From Lachnospiraceae bacterium (lineage in GTDB: Bacteria > Bacillota_A > Clostridia > Lachnospirales > Lachnospiraceae): 31,054 nucleotides of DNA. Made by a program: the position numbers and the translations under genes. The DNA is taken from the NCBI GenBank assembly GCA_004556565.1, contig SFGN01000027.1, positions 1-31,054 on the forward strand. Reading direction: 5' to 3'. Positions 8,331 to 16,495 of the stretch are shown here, in pieces; position 1 is the stretch's first letter, and the number at the start of each line of letters is the position of its first letter. The notes below the pieces were generated by a model. The model was not told the origin of the DNA and did no database searches. It saw only the letters and a list, made by a program, of their open reading frames with translations.

Positions 8331-9173
8331 ATGAGCAATATCTTTTTTAACATATTCCCGAACGAAAATTTCATTGATCTCAGTATGTATCAGTACGGAT
8401 ACGAACAATGCGGTCCCGGACATTCTTTCGGCCCTGCAGCCAGAAATCATTATCTGTTCCACTATATTATTTCAGGTACAGGCACTCTCGTAGCTGATGA
8501 TGCTAAAGGTGAGCCTAAAACCTACTCCATAAAAAGCGGACAGGGCTTCCTGATTTTTCCGGGACAGATTACCACCTATTATGCAGATACTGTTCTTCCC
8601 TGGAAGTATGTATGGATTGAATTTGACGGACTGCGGGTGAAAGAGGCACTTGCTTTAACTGAGCTGTCTATTGATACACCTGTATATCACTCTCACTCCA
8701 AAGATCTTCGGGAACAAATGATAAATGAAATGCTTTATATAGTCCATCATGCAAAAGAATCGCCATTTCATCTCATAGGGCATCTATATCTCTTTTTTGA
8801 TTATCTTACCCAGTCTGCGAAATCAACGAAGCTGGTACAGAGCAGCAAAATGAGCGATTATTATATCAAAGAAGCAATCAATTTCATTGAACAGAATTTT
8901 CAGAATAACATTACTATAGAGGATATCGCTGCTGTCTGCGGAATCAACCGCAGTTATTTCGGTAAAATTTTCCGGAAATCCATCGGCCGTTCACCCCAGC
9001 AGTTTTTAATGAACTACCGGATGGTTAAAGCCACGGAATTATTAAAGCTGACCTCCCTGTCCATTGCAGAAATAGGCTCTGCTGTCGGATATGAAAATCA
9101 GCTTCATTTTTCACGTGCATTTAAATCAATTTACGGGGTATCTCCGAGAGAGTGGCGCAATCAGCATCTCTAA
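8331..9173 (+). CDS. AraC-family transcriptional regulator, cupin sensor domain
   Basis: Regulator of 280 residues. The N-terminal half (about 1-160) is a cupin-type sugar-sensing domain, with YLFHYIISGTGTL and GQGFLIFPGQ. The C-terminal roughly 100 residues hold two helix-turn-helix units: first ITIEDIAAVCGINRSYFGKI, then SIAEIGSAVGYENQLHFSRA, ending with the family signature GVSPREWR. The ATG follows AAGGAG at ideal spacing, and TATAAT lies at 8283-8288. It is transcribed away from the alpha-galactosidase gene, the usual layout of a local activator that responds to an alpha-galactoside or galactose. The target is inferred from position only. Confidence 0.93.
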   Translation: MSNIFFNIFPNENFIDLSMYQYGYEQCGPGHSFGPAARNHYLFHYIISGTGTLVADDAKGEPKTYSIKSGQGFLIFPGQITTYYADTVLPWKYVWIEFDGLRVKEALALTELSIDTPVYHSHSKDLREQMINEMLYIVHHAKESPFHLIGHLYLFFDYLTQSAKSTKLVQSSKMSDYYIKEAINFIEQNFQNNITIEDIAAVCGINRSYFGKIFRKSIGRSPQQFLMNYRMVKATELLKLTSLSIAEIGSAVGYENQLHFSRAFKSIYGVSPREWRNQHL

Positions 9174-9227
9174 CAGACGATCTGCCTAAGCATAAAAGAT
9201 CTCCGGCGGTCTGAAGTTTGCGGCAGC

Positions 9228-9256
9228 TTGAACCTCCTGCATAAATATGTTATGAT
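9228..9256 (+). promoter_or_regulatory. Sigma-A promoter for the YbaK-family gene
   Basis: TTGAAC (9228-9233) and TATGAT (9251-9256) are separated by 17 nt, about 100 nt before the ATG at 9358. Confidence 0.6.
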
Positions 9257-9357
9257 ATCACGGAAATTGTCCCGAAAGCGATTTCTGCAATACATAAACA
9301 GACCTCGCAGGGATGTTATATTACTATTAAAAAGTTCATGACCCGGAGGTTAATAAG

Positions 9358-9825
9358 ATGTCGATTGAAAAAGTAAGAAAATATTTTGAAACGATAGGGA
9401 TTGATGAGAAAATTCAGGAATTTGAGATTTCAAGTGCGACTGTCGCTCTCGCAGCAAAAGCTTTGCAGTGCGAAGAAAGCCGGATTGCCAAAACATTATC
9501 CTTTCATGTCGGAGAACGAGTTGTACTTATTGTTGCAGCCGGCGATGCAAAAATTGATAATCCAAAGTATAAAGCACAGTTTAAGAACAAGGCTAAAATG
9601 CTCTCTTTTGACGAAGCAGAACCTTTAATCGGACATGCTGTCGGAGGCGTCTGCCCTTTTGCCGTAAATGAAGGAGTGGAAACCTACCTGGATGTGTCGC
9701 TCAAACGCTTTGACACTGTCTTTCCTGCATGCGGCAGCTCCAACAGTGCGATAGAACTCACATTAGAAGAATTAGAGAAATACTCCGATTTTATAAGCTG
9801 GGTTGATGTCTGTAAGCTATCGTGA
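9358..9825 (+). CDS. YbaK/EbsC-family aminoacyl-tRNA deacylase-like protein
   Basis: Small cytoplasmic protein of 155 residues in the YbaK/ProX/EbsC editing superfamily, which hydrolyses mischarged Cys- or Ala-tRNA species. Family features are CEESRIAKTLSF with the conserved Lys, the VLIVAAGDAKID strand, GHAVGGVCPF in the substrate pocket, and a Gly-Ser-Ser loop (ACGSSNSAIELT) near the C-terminus. The start is supported by GGAGG 9 nt upstream. It appears monocistronic and convergent with the liv operon. Which misacylated tRNA it clears cannot be told from sequence. Confidence 0.9.
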   Translation: MSIEKVRKYFETIGIDEKIQEFEISSATVALAAKALQCEESRIAKTLSFHVGERVVLIVAAGDAKIDNPKYKAQFKNKAKMLSFDEAEPLIGHAVGGVCPFAVNEGVETYLDVSLKRFDTVFPACGSSNSAIELTLEELEKYSDFISWVDVCKLS

Positions 9826-9919
9826 TACCGCAATGATTACCCGGTTGGTTAAAAATACCCCATCGATATGTATGCATATGGAATTTCTGTATCAGGCATC
9901 GGAATAAAACGTATAATAA

Positions 9920-9978
9920 AACACCTCTATATATCTGCTGAAAGTTATCTTCTCTCCGATATATAAAGGTGTTTTTCA
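9920..9978. terminator. Bidirectional terminator between convergent genes
   Basis: AACACCTcTATATATC pairs with GATATATAaAGGTGTT around a roughly 22-nt loop. T-rich sequence follows on the plus strand (GTTTTT) and TTTTAT on the minus strand. It separates the YbaK-family gene from the end of the liv operon. Confidence 0.8.
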
Positions 9979-10001
9979 TCTTTGTACAGGAATCAATCAT
10001 T

Positions 10002-10622
10002 TTACTCAAAACGTACTTTCATGTATCCTTTGATTTCCTGTACGCATTTTTCAAATCCCATTTTTCCGCTGTTGAGGCACAAATCATAGTTCCTTGCATC
10101 CGTCCATTCACGCCCGGTATAGTGTTTATAATAATCCGCACGGTATCGGTCTGTTTTTGCAATAAACTTCTTCATCTCCGCCTCTGTCATACTGTTGCGT
10201 TCCATCGCTCTTGCAAGATTAAATTCCTCTGATGCATGTACAAACACGCTGATAACATTCGGGTAATCTTTCAGGACAAAATCTGCAGCTCTCCCTATGA
10301 TGACGCAGCTTTCTGTCTCTGCAAGGCGTTTCATGACCTTTGCCTGATAGTTAAACAGATTCTTTGCGGACACAAATTCACTGCTTTCCGGCGGAATGAC
10401 ATCTCCGGTATAGACATCTGTAGTCATTCTAAGGATCGGGCTGTTTCGGAGTTTTTCATCCATCTGCATAAACAACTGTTCATTGATTCCACTTTCTTCG
10501 GAAGCCATTTTCAGAAGATTTACGTTATAACAAGGAATCCCCAGATCCTTTGCGAGCATTTCTCCGATTGTCTTACCGCCGCTTCCATACTGTCTGGCAA
10601 TTGTTACTACAATATTCTCCAT
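10002..10622 (-). CDS. Cytidylate kinase-like protein
   Basis: P-loop kinase-like protein of 206 residues. The N-terminal ITIARQYGSGGKTIGEMLA-type loop (Gly-Ser-Gly-Gly-Lys-Thr) is the signature of the cytidylate kinase-like family common in Clostridia. VIIGRAADFVL and the Arg-rich lid FNLARAMERNSM follow. Real CMP kinases (Cmk) are slightly longer and carry a different nucleoside-binding insert, so CMP may not be the substrate. It starts 12 nt after the livF stop with its own GGGGG ribosome binding site, so it is probably co-transcribed as the last gene of the amino-acid transporter operon. The link to amino-acid uptake is unexplained. Confidence 0.85.
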   Translation of the reverse strand: MENIVVTIARQYGSGGKTIGEMLAKDLGIPCYNVNLLKMASEESGINEQLFMQMDEKLRNSPILRMTTDVYTGDVIPPESSEFVSAKNLFNYQAKVMKRLAETESCVIIGRAADFVLKDYPNVISVFVHASEEFNLARAMERNSMTEAEMKKFIAKTDRYRADYYKHYTGREWTDARNYDLCLNSGKMGFEKCVQEIKGYMKVRFE

Positions 10623-10633
10623 TTCGCATCCCC

Positions 10634-11344
10634 CTATTCCCCAAGATATGCCTTTTTAATCGACTCATCATTCATAAGTACTTTAGCGTCACCTTCCAGA
10701 ACGATTTTTCCGGTCTCAAGAACGTATGCCCTGTCTGCGATAGAAAGTGCTTTTTTTGCATTCTGTTCAACCAGAAGTACTGTAGTTCCGCTTGCACTTA
10801 CTTCTTTGATAATATCAAAAACTTCATTTACAAAAATCGGGGACAGACCCATCGACGGCTCATCCATCACGATAATCTTCGGATGTGACATCAGGGCACG
10901 CCCCATAGCAAGCATCTGCTGTTCACCTCCGCTCAATGTTCCTGCAAGCTGATTCTTTCTTTCTTCCAAACGTGGAAATCTTTTGTAGACCATCTCCAGT
11001 GTCTTCGCAATTTCCGCTTTATCTTTTCTGGTATAAGCTCCCATCCTGAGGTTTTCATACACACTAAGCTCCGCAAACACTCTTCTGCCTTCCGGCACAT
11101 GGGCCATTCCCAGCGATACGATCTTATGCGCCGGTATTTTTGTGATATCTTTTCCTTCAAAAATTACAGAACCTTTTTTCGGGGAGATCAATCCTGTAAT
11201 GGTATGCAGTATAGTTGTTTTGCCTGCACCGTTGGCGCCGATCAGAGAAACGACTTCGCCTTCATTGACTTCAAAAGAAACACCTTTGATAGCCTGAATC
11301 ATGCCATAATATACTTCAATATCTTTTATCTCAAGCATTGCCAT
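10634..11344 (-). CDS. livF: Branched-chain amino-acid ABC transporter ATPase LivF
   Basis: One of two ATPases energising a HAAT-family importer; about 236 residues. Visible motifs are YYGMIQAIKGVSF with the A-loop, Walker A GANGAGKTT, HVPEGRRVF (a LivF hallmark), signature LSGGEQQML, Walker B IIVMDEPSMGL and the H-loop region LLVEQNA. The ATG at 11344 is preferred because GGAGG lies 10 nt upstream; an in-frame ATG at 11353 would sit one base after the Shine-Dalgarno sequence. It is 5-14 nt from livG and just before the cytidylate kinase-like gene. Confidence 0.95.
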   Translation of the reverse strand: MAMLEIKDIEVYYGMIQAIKGVSFEVNEGEVVSLIGANGAGKTTILHTITGLISPKKGSVIFEGKDITKIPAHKIVSLGMAHVPEGRRVFAELSVYENLRMGAYTRKDKAEIAKTLEMVYKRFPRLEERKNQLAGTLSGGEQQMLAMGRALMSHPKIIVMDEPSMGLSPIFVNEVFDIIKEVSASGTTVLLVEQNAKKALSIADRAYVLETGKIVLEGDAKVLMNDESIKKAYLGE

Positions 11345-11358
11345 GTCCGTCATCCCTC

Positions 11359-12117
11359 CTATTCACCAAGATATGCCTTGATTACTTCCGGATTGTTCAG
11401 GACTTCGCTTGTCCTGCCCTCTGCCAGCACCTGCCCGAAGTTCAGGACAGTAAGCTGTTCACAGATACCTGATACAAGCTTCATATCATGTTCAATCAGA
11501 AGTATTGTCATATCAAATTTATCTCTGACAAAAGAAATCGTATCCATCAATTCCTTTGTCTCGTTTGGATTCATTCCCGCTGCAGGCTCATCCAGGAGCA
11601 GAAGCTTCGGCTCTGTCGCCAGTGCCCTGGTAATCTCAAGCTTACGCTGCTTTCCATATGGAAGATTGGATGCCAGCGTATGTGCTTCTTCCGCAAGCCC
11701 GAATACATCCAGAAGCTCCATCGCCTTCTCATCCATCGCCTTTTCCACTTTGTAGTATTTCGGCAGACGGAAAATACCTTCCAACGTAGAATAATTATAA
11801 TGGTTATGAAGCCCTGCCTTTACATTATCCAACACAGACAGATCTTTGAACAGTCGGATATTCTGAAATGTCCTTGCAATTCCGGCTTTATTAATATCAA
11901 TCGTTTTCTTTCCCACGATATTTTCACCGTCCAACAGGATTATGCCTTCATCCGGTTTATATACCCCTGTCAGGAGATTGAATATCGTCGTTTTTCCGGC
12001 ACCGTTAGGTCCGATAAGGCCATAGAGGCTTCCTTTTTCAATTGTCACCTGAAATTCATTTACCGCTTTCAGACCACCAAAGGAGATTCCAAGATTTTTT
12101 ACTTCCAATAATGCCAT
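11359..12117 (-). CDS. livG: Branched-chain amino-acid ABC transporter ATPase LivG
   Basis: Second ATPase of the importer, 252 residues. Walker A is GPNGAGKTT and Walker B LLLLDEPAAGMNP. The signature region has the LivG-type form LPYGKQRKLEI instead of LSGGQ, and LLIEHDMKLV contains the switch His. It pairs with LivF under the LivH/LivM membrane heterodimer. AAGGAGG before the ATG overlaps the end of livM, consistent with translational coupling. Confidence 0.96.
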   Translation of the reverse strand: MALLEVKNLGISFGGLKAVNEFQVTIEKGSLYGLIGPNGAGKTTIFNLLTGVYKPDEGIILLDGENIVGKKTIDINKAGIARTFQNIRLFKDLSVLDNVKAGLHNHYNYSTLEGIFRLPKYYKVEKAMDEKAMELLDVFGLAEEAHTLASNLPYGKQRKLEITRALATEPKLLLLDEPAAGMNPNETKELMDTISFVRDKFDMTILLIEHDMKLVSGICEQLTVLNFGQVLAEGRTSEVLNNPEVIKAYLGE

Positions 12118-12119
12118 AT

Positions 12120-13199
12120 CTATGCAGCCTCCTTCTCATCTTTTTTCTTGCCCGGCCTTATCTTTACCATTATCCTCTTCCTCCATTCGATTGCTTTCGG
12201 ACTCCAGTTGAAGAGCATCATGACAATCAGGACAACAGCATAAATCAGCATACGGTAATCATTCAGGCCACGGAGCAGTTCCGGAAGCAGAGTAAGTACA
12301 ATTGCCGCGATAATCGAGCCTCTGATATTTCCTATTCCTCCAAGCACTACAAATACGAGTATCATGATAGACATATTGTAGCCGAAGTTCTTTGGCTGTG
12401 CGTTCAGGGTCGCCAGGTTATGTGCATAAAGAACGCCCGCCGAACCTGCAAGGGCAGCCGATATAGAAAATGCCATCAGTTTATACTTTGTGATATCAAT
12501 GCCGACAGATTCCGCGGCAATACGGTTATCACGGATTGCCATGATCGCACGCCCGCTCCTGGAATTAATCAGATTTAACACAATAAAAAGTGTAATCAGA
12601 ATCAGGATCACACCGATCGTAAATGTGGAATCTCTCGGAGTCCCTGTAATTCCCTGAGGACCGTTAATGATAACAGTTCCGCCTTCTTTCAGTCCCAGAG
12701 ACATGGAATCTTTTGTAGAAAAATGGAATCCTGCAGAATCCTTTCCGATAAACAAAAGATTCATAATGTTTTTAATAATCTCGCCAAAGGCAAGGGTTAC
12801 AATCGCAAGATAATCACCTTTCAGGCGAAGAACCGGGATTCCAATCAGGAAACCAAACAGCCCTGCCATTGCTGTGCCAAGAAGAATGGCAAGAAAGAAC
12901 CGAAGTCCGGATGACGGAATCACATCTACCATGCATTTTGAGAAAAATGCACTGCTGAATGCCCCGACGCACATGAACCCTGCATGCCCGAGGCTCAATT
13001 CTCCAAGAATACCGACAGTCAGATTGAGAGAAACTGCCAGAATCACATAGGCGCAAAGTGGAATCAGAAGTCCCTTCATGAGGCTGGAAAGATTTCCGGT
13101 CATGGACATTGCCTGCACTGCAAGATAGATTACGATCACCATTAAATATGTAATAAAATTGCTTTTTGTTGTCTTATTCATTTTCTTTATCTTCTTCAT
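12120..13199 (-). CDS. livM: Branched-chain amino-acid ABC transporter permease LivM
   Basis: Membrane subunit of about 359 residues with roughly nine hydrophobic helices. The family pattern LAVSLNLTVGILGELSLGHA is followed by the GDYLAIVTLAFGEI segment and the C-terminal VVLGGIGNIRGSIIAA motif that contacts the ATPases. A Lys/Arg-rich tail ends the protein. The ATG at 13199 follows AGGTGG; a GTG at 13208 is an alternative start. It abuts livH with no spacer. Confidence 0.95.
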   Translation of the reverse strand: MKKIKKMNKTTKSNFITYLMVIVIYLAVQAMSMTGNLSSLMKGLLIPLCAYVILAVSLNLTVGILGELSLGHAGFMCVGAFSSAFFSKCMVDVIPSSGLRFFLAILLGTAMAGLFGFLIGIPVLRLKGDYLAIVTLAFGEIIKNIMNLLFIGKDSAGFHFSTKDSMSLGLKEGGTVIINGPQGITGTPRDSTFTIGVILILITLFIVLNLINSRSGRAIMAIRDNRIAAESVGIDITKYKLMAFSISAALAGSAGVLYAHNLATLNAQPKNFGYNMSIMILVFVVLGGIGNIRGSIIAAIVLTLLPELLRGLNDYRMLIYAVVLIVMMLFNWSPKAIEWRKRIMVKIRPGKKKDEKEAA

Positions 13200-13208
13200 G
13201 CCGCCCAC

Positions 13209-14093
13209 CTACACTTTCTCCTGAATGTTTTTGCCGAGAATACCGGTAGGTTTCACGATCAGGACAACAATCAGCACTGCGAACACGATTGCATCAGCCA
13301 TCTGCGTAGAAATATAGGCTTTCCCGAATATTTCAATGATACCAAGCAGAATACCTCCGATCATCGCTCCCGGAATAGAACCGATTCCGCCAAATACTGC
13401 CGCGACAAACGCTTTAATACCAGGCATAGAGCCCGTATAAGGTGTCAGCGTCGGATAGGCAGAACACAGCAGCACGCCGGCAATTGCAGCTAAAGCTGAG
13501 CCGATTGCAAATGTAAGTGCAATCGTTCCGTTCACATTGATTCCCATCAACTGTGCAGCACCCTTATCTTCTGATACAGCGCGCATTGCCTGTCCTGCTT
13601 TTGTCTTCTTAATAAACAATGTAAGCGCGATCATGATGATAATACAGCAGGCAATCGTTACTATAGTTTCTCCTGAAATAATAAGCTTCCCTCCTGCGAG
13701 AGAAATCGGTTTCAGGGAGACAACAGAAGTAAAAGATTTTGTATTTGCCCCAAAAATCAAAAGTGCCACATTCTGAAGCAGATAACTTACGCCGATAGCC
13801 GTGATCAGAACTGCAAGTGAAGATGCAGCATTCCGCAGAGGACGATATGCGATACGCTCAATTGTTACACCAAGCACAGTACAAAATACCATCGCGGCCA
13901 GAACTGCCGCTAAAGGCGGAAGTCCTGCGCCGGTCATTGCCGTCAAAGCCACATAAGCACCGATCATAATTACATCACCGTGGGCAAAATTCAGCATTTT
14001 TGCGATACCATATACCATCGTATATCCAAGGGCTATAAGTGCATACACACTTCCAAGACTGATTCCATTAATCAGATAAGATATAAAACTCAT
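13209..14093 (-). CDS. livH: Branched-chain amino-acid ABC transporter permease LivH
   Basis: Membrane subunit of about 294 residues. The start matches the family (YLINGISLGSVYALIALGYT, then MVYGIAKMLNFAHGD). RAVSEDKGAAQLMGIN is the cytoplasmic coupling loop, and FVAAVFGGIGSIPGAMIGG the conserved C-terminal motif. The ATG at 14093 is chosen for the GGGGG 6-7 nt upstream; a longer TTG-started frame reaches 14114. A hairpin separates it from livJ. Confidence 0.95.
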   Translation of the reverse strand: MSFISYLINGISLGSVYALIALGYTMVYGIAKMLNFAHGDVIMIGAYVALTAMTGAGLPPLAAVLAAMVFCTVLGVTIERIAYRPLRNAASSLAVLITAIGVSYLLQNVALLIFGANTKSFTSVVSLKPISLAGGKLIISGETIVTIACCIIIMIALTLFIKKTKAGQAMRAVSEDKGAAQLMGINVNGTIALTFAIGSALAAIAGVLLCSAYPTLTPYTGSMPGIKAFVAAVFGGIGSIPGAMIGGILLGIIEIFGKAYISTQMADAIVFAVLIVVLIVKPTGILGKNIQEKV

Positions 14094-14117
14094 AAATGAC
14101 CCCCAATCCAACAAAAC

Positions 14118-14146
14118 AGAAGGTTATCTGCCATAGATAACCCCCT
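14118..14146 (-). terminator. Partial terminator between livJ and livH
   Basis: GGTTATCT and AGATAACC (14122-14129 with 14135-14142) form a perfect 8-bp stem with a 5-nt loop. On the minus strand it is followed by TTCTGTTTTG. It probably attenuates read-through so that binding-protein mRNA exceeds permease mRNA. Confidence 0.7.
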
Positions 14147-14164
14147 GCTTAATCTTGCCTGCTT

Positions 14165-15340
14165 TTACTCTACAACTGCGTAATCGCCGTCAGCAATCTT
14201 AACAACCATCGGTTCCTTGCTCGGCTCTCCGCTTGCATCCCATGTAAGGCTCTTTGCGGTTACGCCTTCGATTTCGATTTTTACTATCGCTTCTTTCATA
14301 GCGTCACATACATCAGAAGATGATGCGTCCGGTTTGATATCAGCTTCTTCCATTGCAGCTTTGATTGCATAGATACCATCATATGCATCTGCCGCAAACT
14401 GGTTCGGCGTATGTCCGTATTCTTCTTCAAACTTCTTAACGAAATCCTGAACCTTCGGATCTTCTGCGGTAGGTGTAAACGGGCTTAAGAACATCAGATT
14501 ATTTGCAAGTTCTGCTTCAAATCCTTCTACTCCGAGGATACCGTCCATACCGTCACATCCGAAGAAGATCGGGCTGTATCCCATTCCTGCCGCCTGCTGC
14601 AATACAAGTGCAGCCTGTGAATAATAGAACGGAAGGAATACTAATTCAGCGCCGGCATCTTTTGCTTTCTGAATCTGTACAGAGAAGTCTGTGTTGCTCT
14701 CTCCTGTGAATGTAGCTGTTGAAACGATTTCAAAATCCTGGTTTTCTGCTTCTTTTGCAAATGCTTCATAGATACCTGATGAATATACGTCAGAGTTATC
14801 ATAGATAACCGCTACCTTTGATGCAAGTCCGTTGTCGCCTATGTATTTTGCTGATTCAACACCCTGTGTAGGATCTGAGAAGCATACACGGAATGCATTG
14901 TCATATTTTACACAGTCAACAGCTGTTCCTGACGGTGTAAGAAGGAACATATTGTCCTCATATGCAACTTCACCTACTGCGATACACGGAGCAGATGTTA
15001 CAGTTCCGAGGAGTGCCTGCATTCCCCAGTCCTTCAGGTTATTGTATGCATTGACTGCTTTCTCTGCATCATGCTCGTCATCCTGGAAATTCAGTTCCAC
15101 CTGATACCCATTGATACCGCCGGCTTCGTTGATTTCCTGAACAGCAATCTCAGCTCCGCCTTTAACATCCTGTCCGTAAATAGCCGCTCCGCCTGTCAGA
15201 GGTCCGATACCTCCTATCTTAATTGTCTCGGCATCGCCTGTGCTGCTTCCGCCTGCATCTTTTGAACCACAGCCGACAGCCAAAGACATCGTCAAAGCTG
15301 CTGTCATTACGATGGATAACGCTTTTTTCATCTTTTTCAT
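14165..15340 (-). CDS. livJ: Branched-chain amino-acid-binding lipoprotein LivJ
   Basis: Extracellular substrate-binding lipoprotein of 391 residues. A Lys-rich n-region and hydrophobic stretch lead to the lipobox LAVGCGSK, whose Cys would be lipidated. The mature part is a type I periplasmic-binding fold: IKIGGIGPLTGGAAIYG, AVQEINEAGGINGY and the LTPSGTA substrate loop. It captures Leu/Ile/Val or related amino acids for LivHMGF; specificity is not readable. GGGAGG precedes the ATG. It is first of the five transporter genes and has its own promoter. Confidence 0.95.
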   Translation of the reverse strand: MKKMKKALSIVMTAALTMSLAVGCGSKDAGGSSTGDAETIKIGGIGPLTGGAAIYGQDVKGGAEIAVQEINEAGGINGYQVELNFQDDEHDAEKAVNAYNNLKDWGMQALLGTVTSAPCIAVGEVAYEDNMFLLTPSGTAVDCVKYDNAFRVCFSDPTQGVESAKYIGDNGLASKVAVIYDNSDVYSSGIYEAFAKEAENQDFEIVSTATFTGESNTDFSVQIQKAKDAGAELVFLPFYYSQAALVLQQAAGMGYSPIFFGCDGMDGILGVEGFEAELANNLMFLSPFTPTAEDPKVQDFVKKFEEEYGHTPNQFAADAYDGIYAIKAAMEEADIKPDASSSDVCDAMKEAIVKIEIEGVTAKSLTWDASGEPSKEPMVVKIADGDYAVVE

Positions 15341-15357
15341 TTTTTGTCCTCCCTATA

Positions 15358-15375
15358 AACAGAGCGTACTCTGTT
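15358..15375. promoter_or_regulatory. Hairpin/palindrome in the livJ leader
   Basis: AACAGAG-CGTA-CTCTGTT forms a 7-bp stem just upstream of the livJ ribosome binding site. It could be an operator or an mRNA element controlling translation. Confidence 0.45.
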
Positions 15376-15392
15376 CTTTTATTTTTCACAAA

Positions 15393-15421
15393 ATAATACA
15401 GTAAAATGACACGTTTGTCAA
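15393..15421 (-). promoter_or_regulatory. Sigma-A promoter of livJ
   Basis: The minus strand reads TTGACA (15421-15416), a 17-nt spacer, then TATTAT (15398-15393). This near-consensus promoter lies about 50 nt before the livJ ATG. Confidence 0.85.
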
Positions 15422-15494
15422 GTACTCAGACCGTCTGTAGTAATAATGTTAAACTTTTGTAAACTTTCGTAATTATATTTGATTCCAAAGCCGG

Positions 15495-16094
15495 TTACAG
15501 TCGGTATTGCTCCATCTGTTCTTTGCTAATTCCGAATATGAATGAACGGACACTGTCCGTGATATACTGTTCCATATCCAGTTCCGTCAATTTCTGTCCA
15601 AATGAAGCACTAAGGAACACAAATCCGAAGTTCATCGACAGTACTGTCATCGCCATACTCTCAAAATGATCATTAAGAAGCTTTCCTCTTCTGTACATTT
15701 CACTGAAGTATTCTATCAGCACCTCCTTAAACACCTGAGGCACTTTCAAAATTCCGTCAGCTGTCTCAGGAAAAAGCTCCGGTGTACGAAGTCCTATAGA
15801 TACTTTTACCATTCGGGGAGTAACTTTTTTCATATACATTTTAGAAAAAGAAATCAAATCTGTCTCCAAATCCCCGATATGCGAAAAATCTTCTTTTTTC
15901 AGACACGGATTCCACTCCGGCAAAGTCATTGCTGACAAAATGATTTCTTTCTTTCCTTTGAACCTGCGGAAAATCGTGCACTCATTGATTCCTGCCCTGC
16001 CTGCAATATCCTTTGTTGTCGTAGCTGTATATCCACGTTCCATTACCAGCTCCATAGCCGCATTGATTATTTTAGACTGTGTTTCGTCAAACAT
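15495..16094 (-). CDS. TetR-family transcriptional regulator
   Basis: Repressor-type protein of about 200 residues. The N-terminal DNA-binding domain reads IINAAMELVMERGY, then TATTKDIAGRAGINECTIFR, with RFKGKKEIIL completing it. The C-terminal ligand-binding domain is diverged and gives no ligand. The ATG at 16094 is supported by AGGAG 6 nt upstream; a TTG 18 nt earlier is the alternative. A perfect palindrome directly ahead suggests autoregulation. It follows the small membrane-protein gene by about 36 nt. Its stop is about 75 nt from the livJ -35 and no obvious terminator lies between, so some transcripts may continue into liv. Confidence 0.92.
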   Translation of the reverse strand: MFDETQSKIINAAMELVMERGYTATTTKDIAGRAGINECTIFRRFKGKKEIILSAMTLPEWNPCLKKEDFSHIGDLETDLISFSKMYMKKVTPRMVKVSIGLRTPELFPETADGILKVPQVFKEVLIEYFSEMYRRGKLLNDHFESMAMTVLSMNFGFVFLSASFGQKLTELDMEQYITDSVRSFIFGISKEQMEQYRL

Positions 16095-16108
16095 ATCTTC
16101 TCCTGTAC

Positions 16109-16124
16109 GCAAGTGTTTACTTGC
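16109..16124. promoter_or_regulatory. Palindromic operator candidate upstream of tetR
   Basis: GCAAGT-GTTT-ACTTGC is a 6+4+6 palindrome just upstream of the TetR-family ribosome binding site, a typical autorepression site. Confidence 0.6.
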
Positions 16125-16130
16125 ATTATA

Positions 16131-16334
16131 TCAGCTCATTACTTTTCTGTCCATAATTTTATGCTGGATACAATGTATCACAGCACCGATTACCAGCACC
16201 AGCCCCGAAATGCCATGTGCGATGCCCAGCCACATACCCGGCATAGCTTTCAATAGTATCCCCGTTGTAAAAACAATAATCAGAGAAACCAACATCATCC
16301 GGTTAACTGCAGTTATCATTTTTCTCTTCTTCAT
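16131..16334 (-). CDS. Small two-helix membrane protein, DUF4405-like
   Basis: Protein of 67 residues with a basic N-terminus, one hydrophobic helix (about 12-30) and a second (about 36-57) holding WLGIAHGISGLVLVIGAVIH, then CIQHK. A conserved His in each half of that region and the WLGIAH start recall the DUF4405 / flavinylation-associated cytochrome family, in which His residues bind heme. This protein is about half the usual length, so it may be a single-repeat form or a short paralogue. GAGGAGG gives a strong ribosome binding site. It is first in an apparent two-gene unit with the TetR regulator and may be its target. Family assignment is tentative. Confidence 0.65.
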   Translation of the reverse strand: MKKRKMITAVNRMMLVSLIIVFTTGILLKAMPGMWLGIAHGISGLVLVIGAVIHCIQHKIMDRKVMS

Positions 16335-16368
16335 ATTCTGCCTCCTCGTAAGTGTGTTTTGTTTCCAG

Positions 16369-16400
16369 GTTAGCTTATACTAACTTTTGTGTTTTGTCAA
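16369..16400 (-). promoter_or_regulatory. Promoter with overlapping palindrome ahead of the small membrane-protein gene
   Basis: On the minus strand, TTGACA (16400-16395) and TATAAG (16379-16374) are 15 nt apart. GTTAG-TATAAG-CTAAC (16384-16369) is a palindrome centred on the -10. This is the layout of a repressor-controlled promoter, possibly for the adjacent TetR protein. Confidence 0.5.
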
Positions 16401-16452
16401 CACCCTATTAAGGAAGGAAAATATTACTATGATAATCCTCTGCATCATCAGG

Positions 16453-16495
16453 CAATTTCCGCTCAATACAACGGCATCGGCCGCGGAAATTGTCC
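16453..16495. other. Strong hairpin downstream of jetC
   Basis: CAATTTCCGC (16453-16462) pairs perfectly with GCGGAAATTG (16483-16492) around a GC-rich loop, shortly after the jetC stop. There is no T-run on either strand, so it is not a standard intrinsic terminator. It may stabilise the 3' end or be a remnant. Confidence 0.5.

Noticed and set aside
10236..10952. 238-codon plus-strand frame opposite the cytidylate kinase-like and livF genes
   Set aside because: It spans two convincing minus-strand genes and shows no domain or ribosome binding site.
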